Shown: positions 52,556 to 60,578, counted from the stretch's first letter. The stretch: DNA of 64,000 nucleotides from Poindextera sp965277425 (GCA_965277425.1 CBDICR010000005.1:496001-560000), one strand, 5' to 3'. Numbers and translations: made by a program. Notes: generated by a model from the letters alone, not told the origin.

Positions 52556-53073
52556 GGCGTTGGATCGCCATCGCCCCCCTGGCCGTGTTGGGGGCCCTGG
52601 CCCTGCTGTTCGCCGGCTCGGCGCTGCGCCATGACCCGCACTATGCGCCCGCCGCCCTGGTCGGCCAGCCGCTGCCGAATGACAGCCTGACGCCCTTGGC
52701 GGGCGGGGCGCCGATCGGCATGAGGGTGGCCGCCCCGCCCGGCAGCCTGGTCAACTTCTTCGCCTCCTGGTGCGCGCCGTGCCGCGAGGAGCATCCGGTG
52801 TTGCTGGCCCTGAAGGCCCAGGGCGTGCGCATCGTCGGCGTCGCCTACAAGGACACGCCGGCGCATATCCAGGCGCTGCTGGCCCAGAACGGCGATCCCT
52901 ATGTGAGCGTGCTCGCCGATCCGGACGGTCACGCCGGTCTCGATTTCGGCGTCTCCGGCGTGCCGGAGACCTTCCTGGTCGGGCCGGACGGACGCATCGC
53001 GGCCAAGATCGCGCTACCGCTGACGCCGGACAGCGCCGATGCCCTGCTCGCCCACGAGGGCGGCCGGCGTTAA
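52552..53073 (+). CDS. ccmG: Thiol:disulfide interchange protein CcmG/DsbE
   Basis: Periplasmic membrane-anchored thioredoxin that keeps apocytochrome c cysteines reduced. It is 173 residues with an N-terminal anchor (about 5-22). LVNFFASWCAPCREEHP near residue 67 holds the WCAPC site, and GVSGVPETFLVGPDGRI supplies the cis-Pro. It is last in ccmABCDG; ccmE, ccmF and ccmH are not in the window. A CtrA box overlaps its stop codon. Confidence 0.95.
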   Translation: MRRWIAIAPLAVLGALALLFAGSALRHDPHYAPAALVGQPLPNDSLTPLAGGAPIGMRVAAPPGSLVNFFASWCAPCREEHPVLLALKAQGVRIVGVAYKDTPAHIQALLAQNGDPYVSVLADPDGHAGLDFGVSGVPETFLVGPDGRIAAKIALPLTPDSADALLAHEGGRR

Positions 53074-53085
53074 GGCGGCGTTAAC
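53070..53085 (+). promoter_or_regulatory. CtrA box TTAA-N7-TTAAC
   Basis: TTAA (53070-53073), 7 nt, TTAAC (53081-53085) is an exact match to the full CtrA consensus. It lies in the gap between ccmG and the 89-residue gene, 44 bp before its start, which fits control of that gene by the CckA-ChpT-CtrA cell-cycle pathway. Confidence 0.65.
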
Positions 53086-53129
53086 CATAGTCTGCCGAAG
53101 GCTGACGGGGTCACATTCGAGGATCCGCC

Positions 53130-53399
53130 TTGGCCCTGCCGCCAATCTCCGGCCAATCCATTCCGGCTACGCGGCCGATCGCCGATCCGCGCGCGGCGGC
53201 TCAGCGCGCCTTCTTCCAGGCCGCCCTGGGAAAGGCGCAAGCGCCCGCCGCGGCTGCACAAACCACGCCCGTAGCCATGGCCACGCCGCAACCCACGCCG
53301 ATGCGGACGCCTGCACAGCCAGCGCCGCGCATAACCGTGGACGTTCAGCGTCCGGACCCGTCAACCCGCCCCGGCTCGCTGGTCAACATCACGGTTTAG
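53130..53399 (+). CDS. Small Ala/Pro/Gln-rich protein, CtrA-boxed
   Basis: 89 residues from an apparent TTG behind GAGGATCC. MALPPISGQSIPATRPIADPRAAAQRAFFQAALGKAQ starts a protein with no signal peptide or membrane helix; the middle is Pro/Thr/Gln rich and the end reads RPGSLVNITV. No family is recognised. The short polar, Ser/Thr/Pro-rich make-up resembles flagellar or polar accessory proteins, but this is a guess. It ends in an 11-bp overlap with the convergent MarR gene. Confidence 0.6.
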   Translation: MALPPISGQSIPATRPIADPRAAAQRAFFQAALGKAQAPAAAAQTTPVAMATPQPTPMRTPAQPAPRITVDVQRPDPSTRPGSLVNITV

Positions 53400-54117
53400 G
53401 GGCGCGAGCCGGTTTAGCCGCCGCGGCCGACACCTTTTTCGGCTTTTTGACCTTCGCCGGGCTCGCGCTCGCGGCCTTCGCCGGTTTGGGCGATTTCGCG
53501 GCCTTTACGGGCTTGACCGGTTTGGCGATCTTGGCGGGTTTCACGGCCTTGGCCGGCTTCAGCGGCTTTTCCGCTCTGGCCAGCTTGGCTTTTTTCTTCT
53601 TCTGCTTCGGCTCGTCGGCCGCATCAGCGTCGGCCATGGCCTCCGCTACCCGGCCCATGTCGCGCAGCACGCCCAGGAAGGCGTCGCGCTTGCGGGTCGG
53701 CAACAGCTTGAGGATGCGTGCATCGGCGGCCGCCACCTTGGGCTTGGCCGTCTCCAGCGCGGCGCGCCCGGCCTCGGTCAGGTTGACCGTATTGGCCCGG
53801 GCATCGGCGGTCGAACGCTGGCGCGCGAGCAGGCTTTTGCCGATCATCCGCGCCACCAGATCGGCCAGGGTCGAGCGGTCGATGCCGGTCGAGCGGACCA
53901 GATCGGTCTGGGTCAGGCCCTCATGGGCGGCGACCGCGGCCAGCACGGCGTACTGCCGCTGCGTGACGGCGTCCGGCCCGGTTTCCTCGGCATAGATGTC
54001 CAGAGCCAGCTGCAAAGCCCGGTGCAAAAGATGGCTGGGCGAGCGGTCTAGCGCCTTGCCGGTCTCGATTTTCCGGCCGGCCTTCTTGCTCCCCGGCTTC
54101 GTCTTCGTCTTCGCCAT
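53389..54117 (-). CDS. MarR-family regulator with histone H1-like tail
   Basis: 242 residues. The winged-helix domain lies at about 27-150: TQRQYAVLAAVAAHEGLTQTDLVRSTGIDRSTLADLVARMIGKSLL with the wing STADARANTVNLTEAG. The C-terminal 80 residues are a run of Lys, Ala and Pro repeats of the form KPAKAVKPAKIAKPVKP, like eukaryotic H1 or bacterial AlgP-type tails. The N-terminus is also basic. Such a tail could raise non-specific DNA affinity. Target genes are unknown; a weak ATGTC-N8-GACAT repeat (54162-54179) upstream may be its operator. Confidence 0.85.
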   Translation of the reverse strand: MAKTKTKPGSKKAGRKIETGKALDRSPSHLLHRALQLALDIYAEETGPDAVTQRQYAVLAAVAAHEGLTQTDLVRSTGIDRSTLADLVARMIGKSLLARQRSTADARANTVNLTEAGRAALETAKPKVAAADARILKLLPTRKRDAFLGVLRDMGRVAEAMADADAADEPKQKKKKAKLARAEKPLKPAKAVKPAKIAKPVKPVKAAKSPKPAKAASASPAKVKKPKKVSAAAAKPARAPKP

Positions 54118-54214
54118 CGCCCAGGTCCCAAGTCAAACGCCTCGCATACTAGCGCGACTGGATGTCGATTTGAAGACATACCTTCCGTGTACGCTGCATG
54201 CGGGTGGGCGGCGC

Positions 54215-54874
54215 CTAGTCCGTGGGCGGTGGAGGCGGCTGGGTGGTCTGCATATACTTCATCATGAAGGGGACTTGGCTGAGCGAGAACACGATCACGC
54301 AGATCCATTGCCCCCAGACATGGAAGTTCACCCAGATCGCGTCTGATTGCGTACGCCACACCACCTCGTTCAGGGCCGCCATGGCCAGGAAATAGCCGGC
54401 ATACCGCACGATAAGCTTGCGCCAGGCGTCCTCGGGCAAGGCAAGGCTCTCGCCCAGCAGCCATTTCAGCGGATTGCGCCGAAGCGCGACGCCGACCAGC
54501 AGGCCCGCGCCGAAGATGACATTCACCACGGTCGGCTTGATCTTGATGAAGCGCGGATCGTGAAAGGCGAGCGTCAGTCCACCGAAGACCAGCGCAAAGC
54601 CGCCGGCGATGAGCGGCATGGGCGCGAGCCGCCGCTCGGCGATCAGCCCCACCAGCAGCGAGACCGCCGATCCCGCCATCAGCCACCCGGTCGCCGCGGT
54701 CAAGTCGCGGTGCCCGTGCCCGCCGGCCGCCAGCATCCAGCCGATCGGGTTCGAGGCGGCGACAAAACGAAGGCGGAGGAAATAGGCCAGCCCAAAGGCG
54801 GCGATGCCGCCATAGTCGACCACCAGGCGGATCGCGCCATGCTTTTTGGACGTCTTAAGCGGGGCCTCGGTCAC
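54215..54874 (-). CDS. ispZ: Septation/intracellular septation protein YciB (IspZ)
   Basis: 219 residues from a GTG. There are six membrane helices. RFIKIKPTVVNVIFGAGLLVG, LPEDAWRKLIVRYAGYFLAMAALNEVVWR and VWGQWICVIVFSLSQVPFMMKYM are the YciB core. The protein interacts with cell elongation and division machinery in E. coli. It is last in dapF-mtaB-ftsY-ispZ and overlaps ftsY as GTGA. Confidence 0.94.
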   Translation of the reverse strand: MTEAPLKTSKKHGAIRLVVDYGGIAAFGLAYFLRLRFVAASNPIGWMLAAGGHGHRDLTAATGWLMAGSAVSLLVGLIAERRLAPMPLIAGGFALVFGGLTLAFHDPRFIKIKPTVVNVIFGAGLLVGVALRRNPLKWLLGESLALPEDAWRKLIVRYAGYFLAMAALNEVVWRTQSDAIWVNFHVWGQWICVIVFSLSQVPFMMKYMQTTQPPPPPTD

Positions 54875-55815
54875 GCTGCGTCCAATCCGACCAGCGACCG
54901 TGAAAAGGCCTGGGCGTCGAAGTCCTGCAGGTCTTCGATGCCCTCGCCGACGCCGATCAGCTTGATCGGGGCGTCCGAGGCCTGAGCGACGGGCACCAGG
55001 ACGCCGCCGCGGGCGGTGCCGTCAAGCTTGGTCATGACGATGCCGGTGACGCCGGCGGTGTTGCCGAAGATGTTCTCCTGGGCGAGCGCGTTGCGGCCGA
55101 CGGTGGCGTCCAGCACCAGCAGGGTCTCGTGCGGCGCGTCGGCGTCGACCTTCTTCAGCACCCGTACGATCTTCAAAAGCTCGTCCATCAGTCCCGTCTT
55201 GTTCTGCAGCCGGCCGGCCGTGTCGATCAGGACGACGTCATAGCCCTGGCTCTTGGCCTGTTCATAGGCGTCGAAGGCCAGGCCCGCCGCATCGGAGCCG
55301 GTGGGGCGCGAGATGAAGCCCGCCTGGGCGCGGTCGGACCAGATTTTCAGCTGCTCGACCGCCGCGGCGCGAAAGGTGTCGCCGGCCACCACCAGCACCT
55401 TGGCGCCGCGCCCGGTGAGGTCGGCGGCGATCTTGCCCAGCGTGGTGGTCTTGCCCGACCCGTTCACCCCGACAAACAGCACCACATAGGGCCTCGGCCC
55501 ACCGAGCGCCTCGAATCGGCCCTGGCGCGGCGTGAGTTCCGCCGCGATCGCCTCGGCCAGGGCCTGCTTGACCTCGGCCTCGTCGGACTCGCGGCCGAAC
55601 CTCTGCTCGGCGAAGCGCTGGGCGATGCGGCCGGCGGCCTGTGGGCCGAGGTCGGCCTCGATCAGCATGTCCTCCAGGGCGTCGAGTTGGTCCTGATCGA
55701 GCGGCTTCTTGACGAAGGTGGAGACCACCTGGTCCGACATCTGCCGCGACGAGCGCGACAACCCGTCGGCGAGGCGGCGAAACCAGCCGGGCTTGCGCGC
55801 GTCCGTGTCGCTCAC
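54871..55815 (-). CDS. ftsY: Signal recognition particle receptor FtsY
   Basis: GTPase that docks SRP-ribosome complexes at the membrane. It is 314 residues from a GTG, a short form with only an N-terminal amphipathic stretch before the NG domain. G1 FVGVNGSGKTTTLGKIA is near residue 114, DTFRAAAVEQL near 140, DTAGRLQNKTGLMDEL near 200 and the TKLDGTARGG element near 260. It is coupled by GTGA to mtaB upstream and ispZ downstream. Confidence 0.96.
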   Translation of the reverse strand: MSDTDARKPGWFRRLADGLSRSSRQMSDQVVSTFVKKPLDQDQLDALEDMLIEADLGPQAAGRIAQRFAEQRFGRESDEAEVKQALAEAIAAELTPRQGRFEALGGPRPYVVLFVGVNGSGKTTTLGKIAADLTGRGAKVLVVAGDTFRAAAVEQLKIWSDRAQAGFISRPTGSDAAGLAFDAYEQAKSQGYDVVLIDTAGRLQNKTGLMDELLKIVRVLKKVDADAPHETLLVLDATVGRNALAQENIFGNTAGVTGIVMTKLDGTARGGVLVPVAQASDAPIKLIGVGEGIEDLQDFDAQAFSRSLVGLDAA

Positions 55816-57059
55816 GCCAGCGCCCCGAGCGCCCGCACCCCGTCATGGGCGCTGACCGTGATCGGAACGATGGCGCCGGCTGACGCCTCGCCCTCGAAGG
55901 CGATCTCGGTGAAGTCCTCGGCCCGCGCCAGACCTGGCCGTTCGACCAGGGCCTGAAGGGTGCGCCCGATCTGTGCGCTTAGATGCCGCTCAAGTCCCGC
56001 GGCGCCGGCCGCGCGCAGACGCTCCGCGCGCGCCTTGACCACCGGCCGCGCCACCGCCGGCATGCGCGCGGCCGGCGTGCCGGGCCTGGGGCTGAACGGG
56101 AAGACGTGCAGATAGGCCAGGCCCGCTTCCTCGACCAGGGACAGGGTGTTTTCGAACATTGCATCCGTCTCGGTCGGAAAGCCGGCGATCAGGTCGGCGC
56201 CGAAGGCTGTGTCCGGCCGCACCGCCCGCACGCGGGCGATCAGGGCCAGGGACTGGACGCGGCTGTGCCGGCGCTTCATCCGCTTCAGGATCATGTCGTC
56301 GCCGGCCTGCAGCGACAGATGCAGATGCGGCGCGAGCCTCGGCTCTTCGGCCAGGCAGGCCAGCAGTTCGGCGTCGATCTCGGCGGCGTCGATGGAGGAC
56401 AGGCGCAGCCGTGGCAGCTCCGGGACGAGCCGCAGGATGCGGCGGACCAGGTGTCCGAGGCCGGGCGCGCCAGGCAGGTCTGCGCCCCAGGAGGTCAGGT
56501 CGACGCCGGTCAGCACCACCTCGGCGCAACCGTCGGCGGCCAGGCGGCGCACCGCCTCGACCACCGCGCCGGCCCCGACCGAGCGTGAGTTCCCCCGGCC
56601 ATAGGGGATGATGCAGAAGGTGCAGCGATGGTCGCAGCCGTTCTGGATCTCGACATAGGCCCGCGCCCGGCCGTTGCGGTCGGCGACGACCGGCGCCGCC
56701 GATTCGTGCACGGAGAAGATGTCGGCGACATTGATCCGTCTCGTCGGGGCCGAGAGGGCATAGGCGCCGGCCTGGATCTTTTCCGCATTGCCGAGCACCA
56801 GATCGACCTCGGCCATGTCGGCGAAGCTCTTGGGGTCGATCTGCGCCGCGCAGCCGGTGACGATCAGGCGCGCGCCCGGTCGCGCGCGCCGCGCCTTGCG
56901 GATGGCCTGGCGCGCCTGGCGCACCGCCTCCGCGGTGACCGCGCAGGTGTTAAAGACCACCGCGTCGGCGAGGCCGTCGGCCTGCGCCCGCGACCGGACG
57001 ACATCCGATTCATAGGCGTTCAGGCGACAGCCGAAGGTGACGACATCGACGCCGCTCAC
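55812..57059 (-). CDS. mtaB: tRNA (t6A37) methylthiotransferase MtaB
   Basis: Radical SAM enzyme that makes ms2t6A at tRNA position 37. It is 415 residues from the GTG at 57059, overlapping the dapF stop. The N-terminal domain has VVTFGCRLNAYESD, NTCAVTAEAVRQARQAIRK and VTGCAAQ, with its three cluster cysteines; the radical SAM motif is NGCDHRCTFCIIPYGRGNSRS near residue 143. HLSLQAGDDMILKRMKRRH and a TRAM-like end follow. It is coupled to ftsY. Confidence 0.94.
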   Translation of the reverse strand: MSGVDVVTFGCRLNAYESDVVRSRAQADGLADAVVFNTCAVTAEAVRQARQAIRKARRARPGARLIVTGCAAQIDPKSFADMAEVDLVLGNAEKIQAGAYALSAPTRRINVADIFSVHESAAPVVADRNGRARAYVEIQNGCDHRCTFCIIPYGRGNSRSVGAGAVVEAVRRLAADGCAEVVLTGVDLTSWGADLPGAPGLGHLVRRILRLVPELPRLRLSSIDAAEIDAELLACLAEEPRLAPHLHLSLQAGDDMILKRMKRRHSRVQSLALIARVRAVRPDTAFGADLIAGFPTETDAMFENTLSLVEEAGLAYLHVFPFSPRPGTPAARMPAVARPVVKARAERLRAAGAAGLERHLSAQIGRTLQALVERPGLARAEDFTEIAFEGEASAGAIVPITVSAHDGVRALGALA

Positions 57060-57895
57060 GGCAGGGTTCCGGTGAACTCGACCTCGGTCGGGCCGGTCAT
57101 CAAGACGTGGCCGTCGTCCTCGCGCCACTCGATCTCAAGCTCGCCGTTGGTGAGCTCGATGACGGCCTTGCGGTTCGTCAGCCCACGCCGGGACGCCGCG
57201 ACCAGGGCCGCGCAGGCGCCCGTGCCGCAGGCCTTGGTCTCACCGACCCCCCGCTCCCAAACGCGCAGGCGGATGCGCTCGCGACCGGTGATCTCGGCGA
57301 AACCGACATTGATCCGTTCCGGGAAGAGGTGATGGTGCTCGATCAGCGGCCCGACCTCGACCACCGGCGCGGCGGCGATGTCGGGGACGAAGAAGACCAC
57401 GTGGGGATTGCCCATGCTGACGCAGCCGGGCGTGTGCAGGATCGGATCGTCGATCGGCCCGACCTGCAGCTCGATATTGCGGGTGTCCATGGGCTCGGCG
57501 AGCGGAATATCGCGCCAGTCGAGGCCCGGCTCGCCCATGTCCAGGGTGACGATGCGCCCTTCGACCCGGCGCGCGCGCAAGATCCCCGCCGCGGTTTCGA
57601 AGACCGCCTCGTCGCGGCCGGACGCCTCCATCAAGAGCCAGGCGACGCAGCGCGAGCCGTTGCCGCAGGCGCCGACCTCGCCGCCGTCGGCGTTCCAGAA
57701 GCGCGCGAAGGCCTCGGCGCGGCTGGACGGCTCGATGGCGATAAGCTGGTCGCAGCCGACGCCGCGCTCGCGGTCGGCGATGGCCCGCACCTCGCCGCAC
57801 CCCGGCGCGAAGGCGCCGAAGGGGCTGTCGATGCGGGCCTCGACCACGACGAAATCGTTGCCGAGCCCGTTCATCTTGAGGAACGGGCGGTTCAT
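57056..57895 (-). CDS. dapF: Diaminopimelate epimerase
   Basis: Epimerises LL- to meso-diaminopimelate for lysine and peptidoglycan. It is 279 residues. KMNGLGNDFVVVEA opens it. The two catalytic Cys are in ADGGEVGACGNGSRCVAW near residue 76 and ETKACGTGACAALVA near 221; TPGCVSMGNPHVVFFV is also conserved. It heads the operon dapF-mtaB-ftsY-ispZ. Confidence 0.96.
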   Translation of the reverse strand: MNRPFLKMNGLGNDFVVVEARIDSPFGAFAPGCGEVRAIADRERGVGCDQLIAIEPSSRAEAFARFWNADGGEVGACGNGSRCVAWLLMEASGRDEAVFETAAGILRARRVEGRIVTLDMGEPGLDWRDIPLAEPMDTRNIELQVGPIDDPILHTPGCVSMGNPHVVFFVPDIAAAPVVEVGPLIEHHHLFPERINVGFAEITGRERIRLRVWERGVGETKACGTGACAALVAASRRGLTNRKAVIELTNGELEIEWREDDGHVLMTGPTEVEFTGTLP

Positions 57896-57959
57896 GGCCG
57901 CCGCATATAGGCCGGCCCGCGGGAAAAATCACGCGGGCCGGCCCTTGGCCGTCAATAGG

Positions 57960-58520
57960 TCAGGCGTTTTCGACCGCGCCGGCGGCGGCGTCGAGGGCCG
58001 CGGCGATGGCCTGGACCTGGGTCTCGGTCAGGGGGCCGCGCCCCAGGCGGTAGCGCAGGGCCACCTGCAGGTTCTGCATGGCGCGCAGGATCTGCGGCGC
58101 GTTGCGGCCGCGATTGTTGGTGGCAACCTCGGCCATGCGGGCGAAGAGGGCCTCGACCGCCCTGGCCTGTTCGGCCAGCAGGGCCTCGCCCTCCGGCGTG
58201 ACGGTATAGAGTTTTTTGCCGCCGTCGCCCTCGGCCTGGACCTTGGCGTAGCCCATGTCCTCGAGCAGGGTCAGGGTCGGATAGACCACCCCGGGGCTTG
58301 GCGCATAGGCGCCGCCGACGGCCTCCTCGACCGCCTTGATCAGTTCGTAGCCGTGCCGCGGCTTGTCGGCGATCAGCTTCAGGAGAACCAGACGAAGATC
58401 GCCCTGTTCGAAGACCCGGTCGGGACGTCCGTGCCGGCCGAGGCCGCGCGGTCCGCGATGCCCATGCTCGGCCCAGCCGAAACCGTGGCGGGCGTGGTGT
58501 TGGTGATGAAAACGATGCAT
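57960..58520 (-). CDS. PadR-family regulator with His-rich N-terminus (YqjI-like)
   Basis: 186 residues. The first 35 are dominated by His, Gly and Arg (HRFHHQHHARHGFG, WAEHGHRGPRG), a likely metal-binding extension like that of the nickel-responsive regulator YqjI. The winged helix (about 40-110) has DLRLVLLKLIADKPRHGYELIKAVEEAVGGAYAPSPGVVYPTLTLLEDMGY with the PadR signature SPGVVYPTL. A helical dimerisation tail ends it. An AAGGA site precedes the ATG. A perfect operator-like repeat is 13 bp upstream, suggesting autoregulation. No ferric reductase or siderophore gene is adjacent. Confidence 0.88.
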   Translation of the reverse strand: MHRFHHQHHARHGFGWAEHGHRGPRGLGRHGRPDRVFEQGDLRLVLLKLIADKPRHGYELIKAVEEAVGGAYAPSPGVVYPTLTLLEDMGYAKVQAEGDGGKKLYTVTPEGEALLAEQARAVEALFARMAEVATNNRGRNAPQILRAMQNLQVALRYRLGRGPLTETQVQAIAAALDAAAGAVENA

Positions 58521-58532
58521 ATTTGATCCTTA

Positions 58533-58563
58533 TTAGATATATCGTTGATGCAGATATATCTAA
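58533..58563. promoter_or_regulatory. PadR operator: perfect 11-bp inverted repeat
   Basis: TTAGATATATC (58533-58543), 9-nt spacer, GATATATCTAA (58553-58563). Each arm also contains the self-palindrome GATATATC. It stands out sharply from the GC-rich surroundings and overlaps the expected promoter of the padR gene; the small secreted protein gene starts 104 bp on the other side. Confidence 0.75.
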
Positions 58564-58666
58564 CTTGCATCGAATTGCAAGGCGCTAATCGAAAAAACTT
58601 CGACCGCGCGTGGTGGGCGCGAGCGGCCGTGGTAGTCTGAGGCCGGTTTCCAACGGAGGTTGTCCG

Positions 58667-58936
58667 ATGTCCGCTCTGGTTTTGGCCGCCGCCCTGCTCG
58701 TGTCGCCGCCTACCCAGGCCCAGATCGCGGCCTGCGCGCCGGCCCGAATGACGCCGACCGCATCCGTCGCGCCGCTGAAGCCCAAACGCCTCGGCGATCT
58801 GCCGCCGGGCTATCTGATGCGGGCGGTGCTGCGCCGGGTCGGCGACTGCAGCGTCATGGACGTGCGCAAGGACGGCGCCTGGGTGCGCGAACTGGACGGC
58901 GTGGCGACGACCGCCGCAACGCCCGCCGCTCGCTAA
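58667..58936 (+). CDS. Small exported protein of unknown function
   Basis: 89 residues from the ATG at 58667 behind GGAGG. A signal peptide (SALVLAAALLVSPPTQAQ) is cut near residue 19. The mature part is small and basic with two Cys (AACAPA and GDCSVMDV), reads LGDLPPGYLMRAVLRRVGDCSVMDV and ends Ala/Thr-rich. It resembles no family I can name. It may share the PadR operator region. Confidence 0.65.
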   Translation: MSALVLAAALLVSPPTQAQIAACAPARMTPTASVAPLKPKRLGDLPPGYLMRAVLRRVGDCSVMDVRKDGAWVRELDGVATTAATPAAR

Positions 58937-58943
58937 GCGGAGA

Positions 58944-59093
58944 TTCACGGCTTTCCCAACGGATGCCAAGCGGTACGCGGGCGGCAAGATCGAGATCGAG
59001 CCGATGATCACCCCTACCCTGCCGCTGGAGCGCATCAACGAGGCGTTCGATCCGATGCACGGCGGTGAAAGCATGCGCTCGGCGGTGGCGTAT
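58944..59093 (+). pseudogene. C-terminal remnant of a zinc-dependent alcohol dehydrogenase
   Basis: A 50-codon stretch without a start translates as TDAKRYAGGKIEIEPM, then ITPTLPLERINEAFDPMHGG and ESMRSAVAY. This is the last part of a class III-type (glutathione-dependent formaldehyde dehydrogenase-like) zinc alcohol dehydrogenase, including the typical final G-E-S-x-R-S-x-V-x-Y. The preceding 320 or so codons are missing, so the gene was deleted or replaced by the upstream sequence. The native stop codon is also lost; the frame runs on into a repeat. Confidence 0.75.
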
Positions 59094-59099
59094 CAGAAG

Positions 59100-59122
59100 C
59101 CCTCCCCCTCGATGGGGGAGGG
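59100..59122. repeat. CCCTCCCCC/GGGGGAGGG palindromic repeat
   Basis: Perfect 9-bp arms around TCGAT, followed by GTTGGGTGGGGGTG. This form of GC-rich palindrome with a GGTTGGGTGGGGGT tail is a widespread intergenic repeat in alphaproteobacteria. It directly follows the alcohol dehydrogenase remnant. Confidence 0.6.
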
Positions 59123-59493
59123 TTGGGTGGGGGTGTGGCCGCCGGGTCTGGGGATGAACGCAAATAGGCGCCGGCGCCCGACAGCGCCGTCTCATACGCG
59201 CATTGCCGGCCCTCGACGCCGCGGCTGGAGCCGGCGCGCCAGGGGGCCACGATCTGGCGGCTGGGATGGGCGGTGGCGATATGGCGGAGGCTGATCGGCG
59301 CGTCCTCGGCCGATCGGCTGAAAGAGCCTCCTTCGGCCAGCCGTTTCAGATATTGCGGTTAGCGGAGCGTCGGGAGCGTCGGGCGATATAGGCTGGCTTG
59401 AGGCTCACTCATAGAATGGCCGACTGGCTTTATGGGCCTGCAATCGATCGCTCGGCGGTGGTATCTTGCTGGCCGCTCCAGGAGAGGAAACCC
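59123..59493. other. Intergenic stretch without a supported gene
   Basis: 371 bp between the palindromic repeat and ahpD. The minus strand has a frame reading SAEDAPISLRHIATAHPSRQ and onwards into the repeat; it has no good start and I recognise no family, so it may be another gene remnant. The ahpD promoter should lie near 59380-59470. No RNA gene was seen. Confidence 0.4.
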
Positions 59494-60030
59494 ATGAGTC
59501 TCGAAGCGCTTCGCGAGTCCTTGCCGGCCTACGCCAAGGATTTGGGCCTGAACCTGTCGTCGCTGGCCGCCGAAAGCGTGCTGACCGAGCAGCAGAAGTG
59601 GGGCTGCTTCGTGGCCTCGGCTCACGCCGTCGGCGTCCCGGCGGTCGTCAAGGCGGTCGAGGCCGCGGCGGCCGAGGCCGGCCTTTCCGAGGCCGCCAAG
59701 GACGCCGCCAAGGCGGCGGCGGCGATCATGGGCATGAACAATGTCTACTATCGGGCCATCCACCTGATGCACAATCCGGAGTACCGCACGCTTCCGGCGC
59801 GGTTGCGCATGAACATCATCGCCAACCCGGGCGTCGACAAGATCGATTTCGAGCTCTGGTCGACCGCGGTCTCGGCGATCAACGGCTGCGGCGCCTGCCT
59901 GGACGCCCACGAGACCGAGCTGAAGAAGCGCGGCGCGCCCAATACCGCCATCCAGGCCGCCTTACGCATCGCCGCGGTGGTCAACGCGGTCTCGCGCGTT
60001 GAGGCGGCCGAGGCGGCGGCGAACGGGTGA
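59494..60030 (+). CDS. ahpD: AhpD-type alkylhydroperoxidase
   Basis: Carboxymuconolactone decarboxylase-fold peroxidase that partners AhpC in removing peroxides. It is 178 residues from the ATG at 59494 behind AGGAGAGG. The active site is NGCGACLDAHETELKKRG near residue 131 (C-x2-C with His three residues on). MGMNNVYYRAIHLMHNPEYRTLPARLRMNII is the conserved preceding region. No ahpC is adjacent. It overlaps the nudix gene as GTGA. Confidence 0.93.
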   Translation: MSLEALRESLPAYAKDLGLNLSSLAAESVLTEQQKWGCFVASAHAVGVPAVVKAVEAAAAEAGLSEAAKDAAKAAAAIMGMNNVYYRAIHLMHNPEYRTLPARLRMNIIANPGVDKIDFELWSTAVSAINGCGACLDAHETELKKRGAPNTAIQAALRIAAVVNAVSRVEAAEAAANG

Positions 60031-60578
60031 GCCGGGAGAGCCTCGACAGCTGGCTCGCCCCCCTGTCGGCGGCGGGCGCCGCGATCAGCCTTCGCTGGGG
60101 CCGCGGACAGCACCAGCTGGTGCGGCGAACCTACGCAACGCCGATCGAGCCGCCGGATGCTCTGGTGAGTTCGGTGCGCGCCGTGGTCTTCCGCCGCGGC
60201 GCTGTCGCCGTGCTGCGCGATCCAGACGGCTCGCTCCACGTCATCCCCGGCGGCCGACGCGAGACGGGCGAAGCGCAAATGCAGACCCTGGTCCGCGAGA
60301 TCGCCGAAGAGACCGGATGGCGGTTCGCTGACGCCACACGTTTCGGCTTCCTGCATTTTCGCCACCTGACTCCGAAACCGAACGACTATCCTTACCCCTA
60401 TCCGGACTTCTTTCAGACGCTCTACAGCGTAGAAGCGGCCGACCACGATCGCCGGCGTATCGTCCGCGACGGCTGGGAAACCCACTCGCGCCTGACGCCG
60501 ATCGCGCGCGCCCTGGATATCGTCACCGACGATCAAAAACCGATCCTGCGGCTCGCCGTCGCGGCGCGAGGCGGGTGA
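60027..60578 (+). CDS. NUDIX hydrolase
   Basis: 183 residues from a GTG coupled to ahpD. The Nudix box GGRRETGEAQMQTLVREIAEETGW near residue 77 fits G-x5-E-x7-R-E-U-x-E-E-x-G-U apart from small spacing differences, with the catalytic Glu pair intact. HLTPKPNDYPYPYPDFFQTLYSVEA is distinctive. The substrate is unknown; oxidised nucleotides are plausible given ahpD. Its stop lies within the 16-bp target duplication of the insertion sequence. Confidence 0.88.
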   Translation: MSRESLDSWLAPLSAAGAAISLRWGRGQHQLVRRTYATPIEPPDALVSSVRAVVFRRGAVAVLRDPDGSLHVIPGGRRETGEAQMQTLVREIAEETGWRFADATRFGFLHFRHLTPKPNDYPYPYPDFFQTLYSVEAADHDRRRIVRDGWETHSRLTPIARALDIVTDDQKPILRLAVAARGG

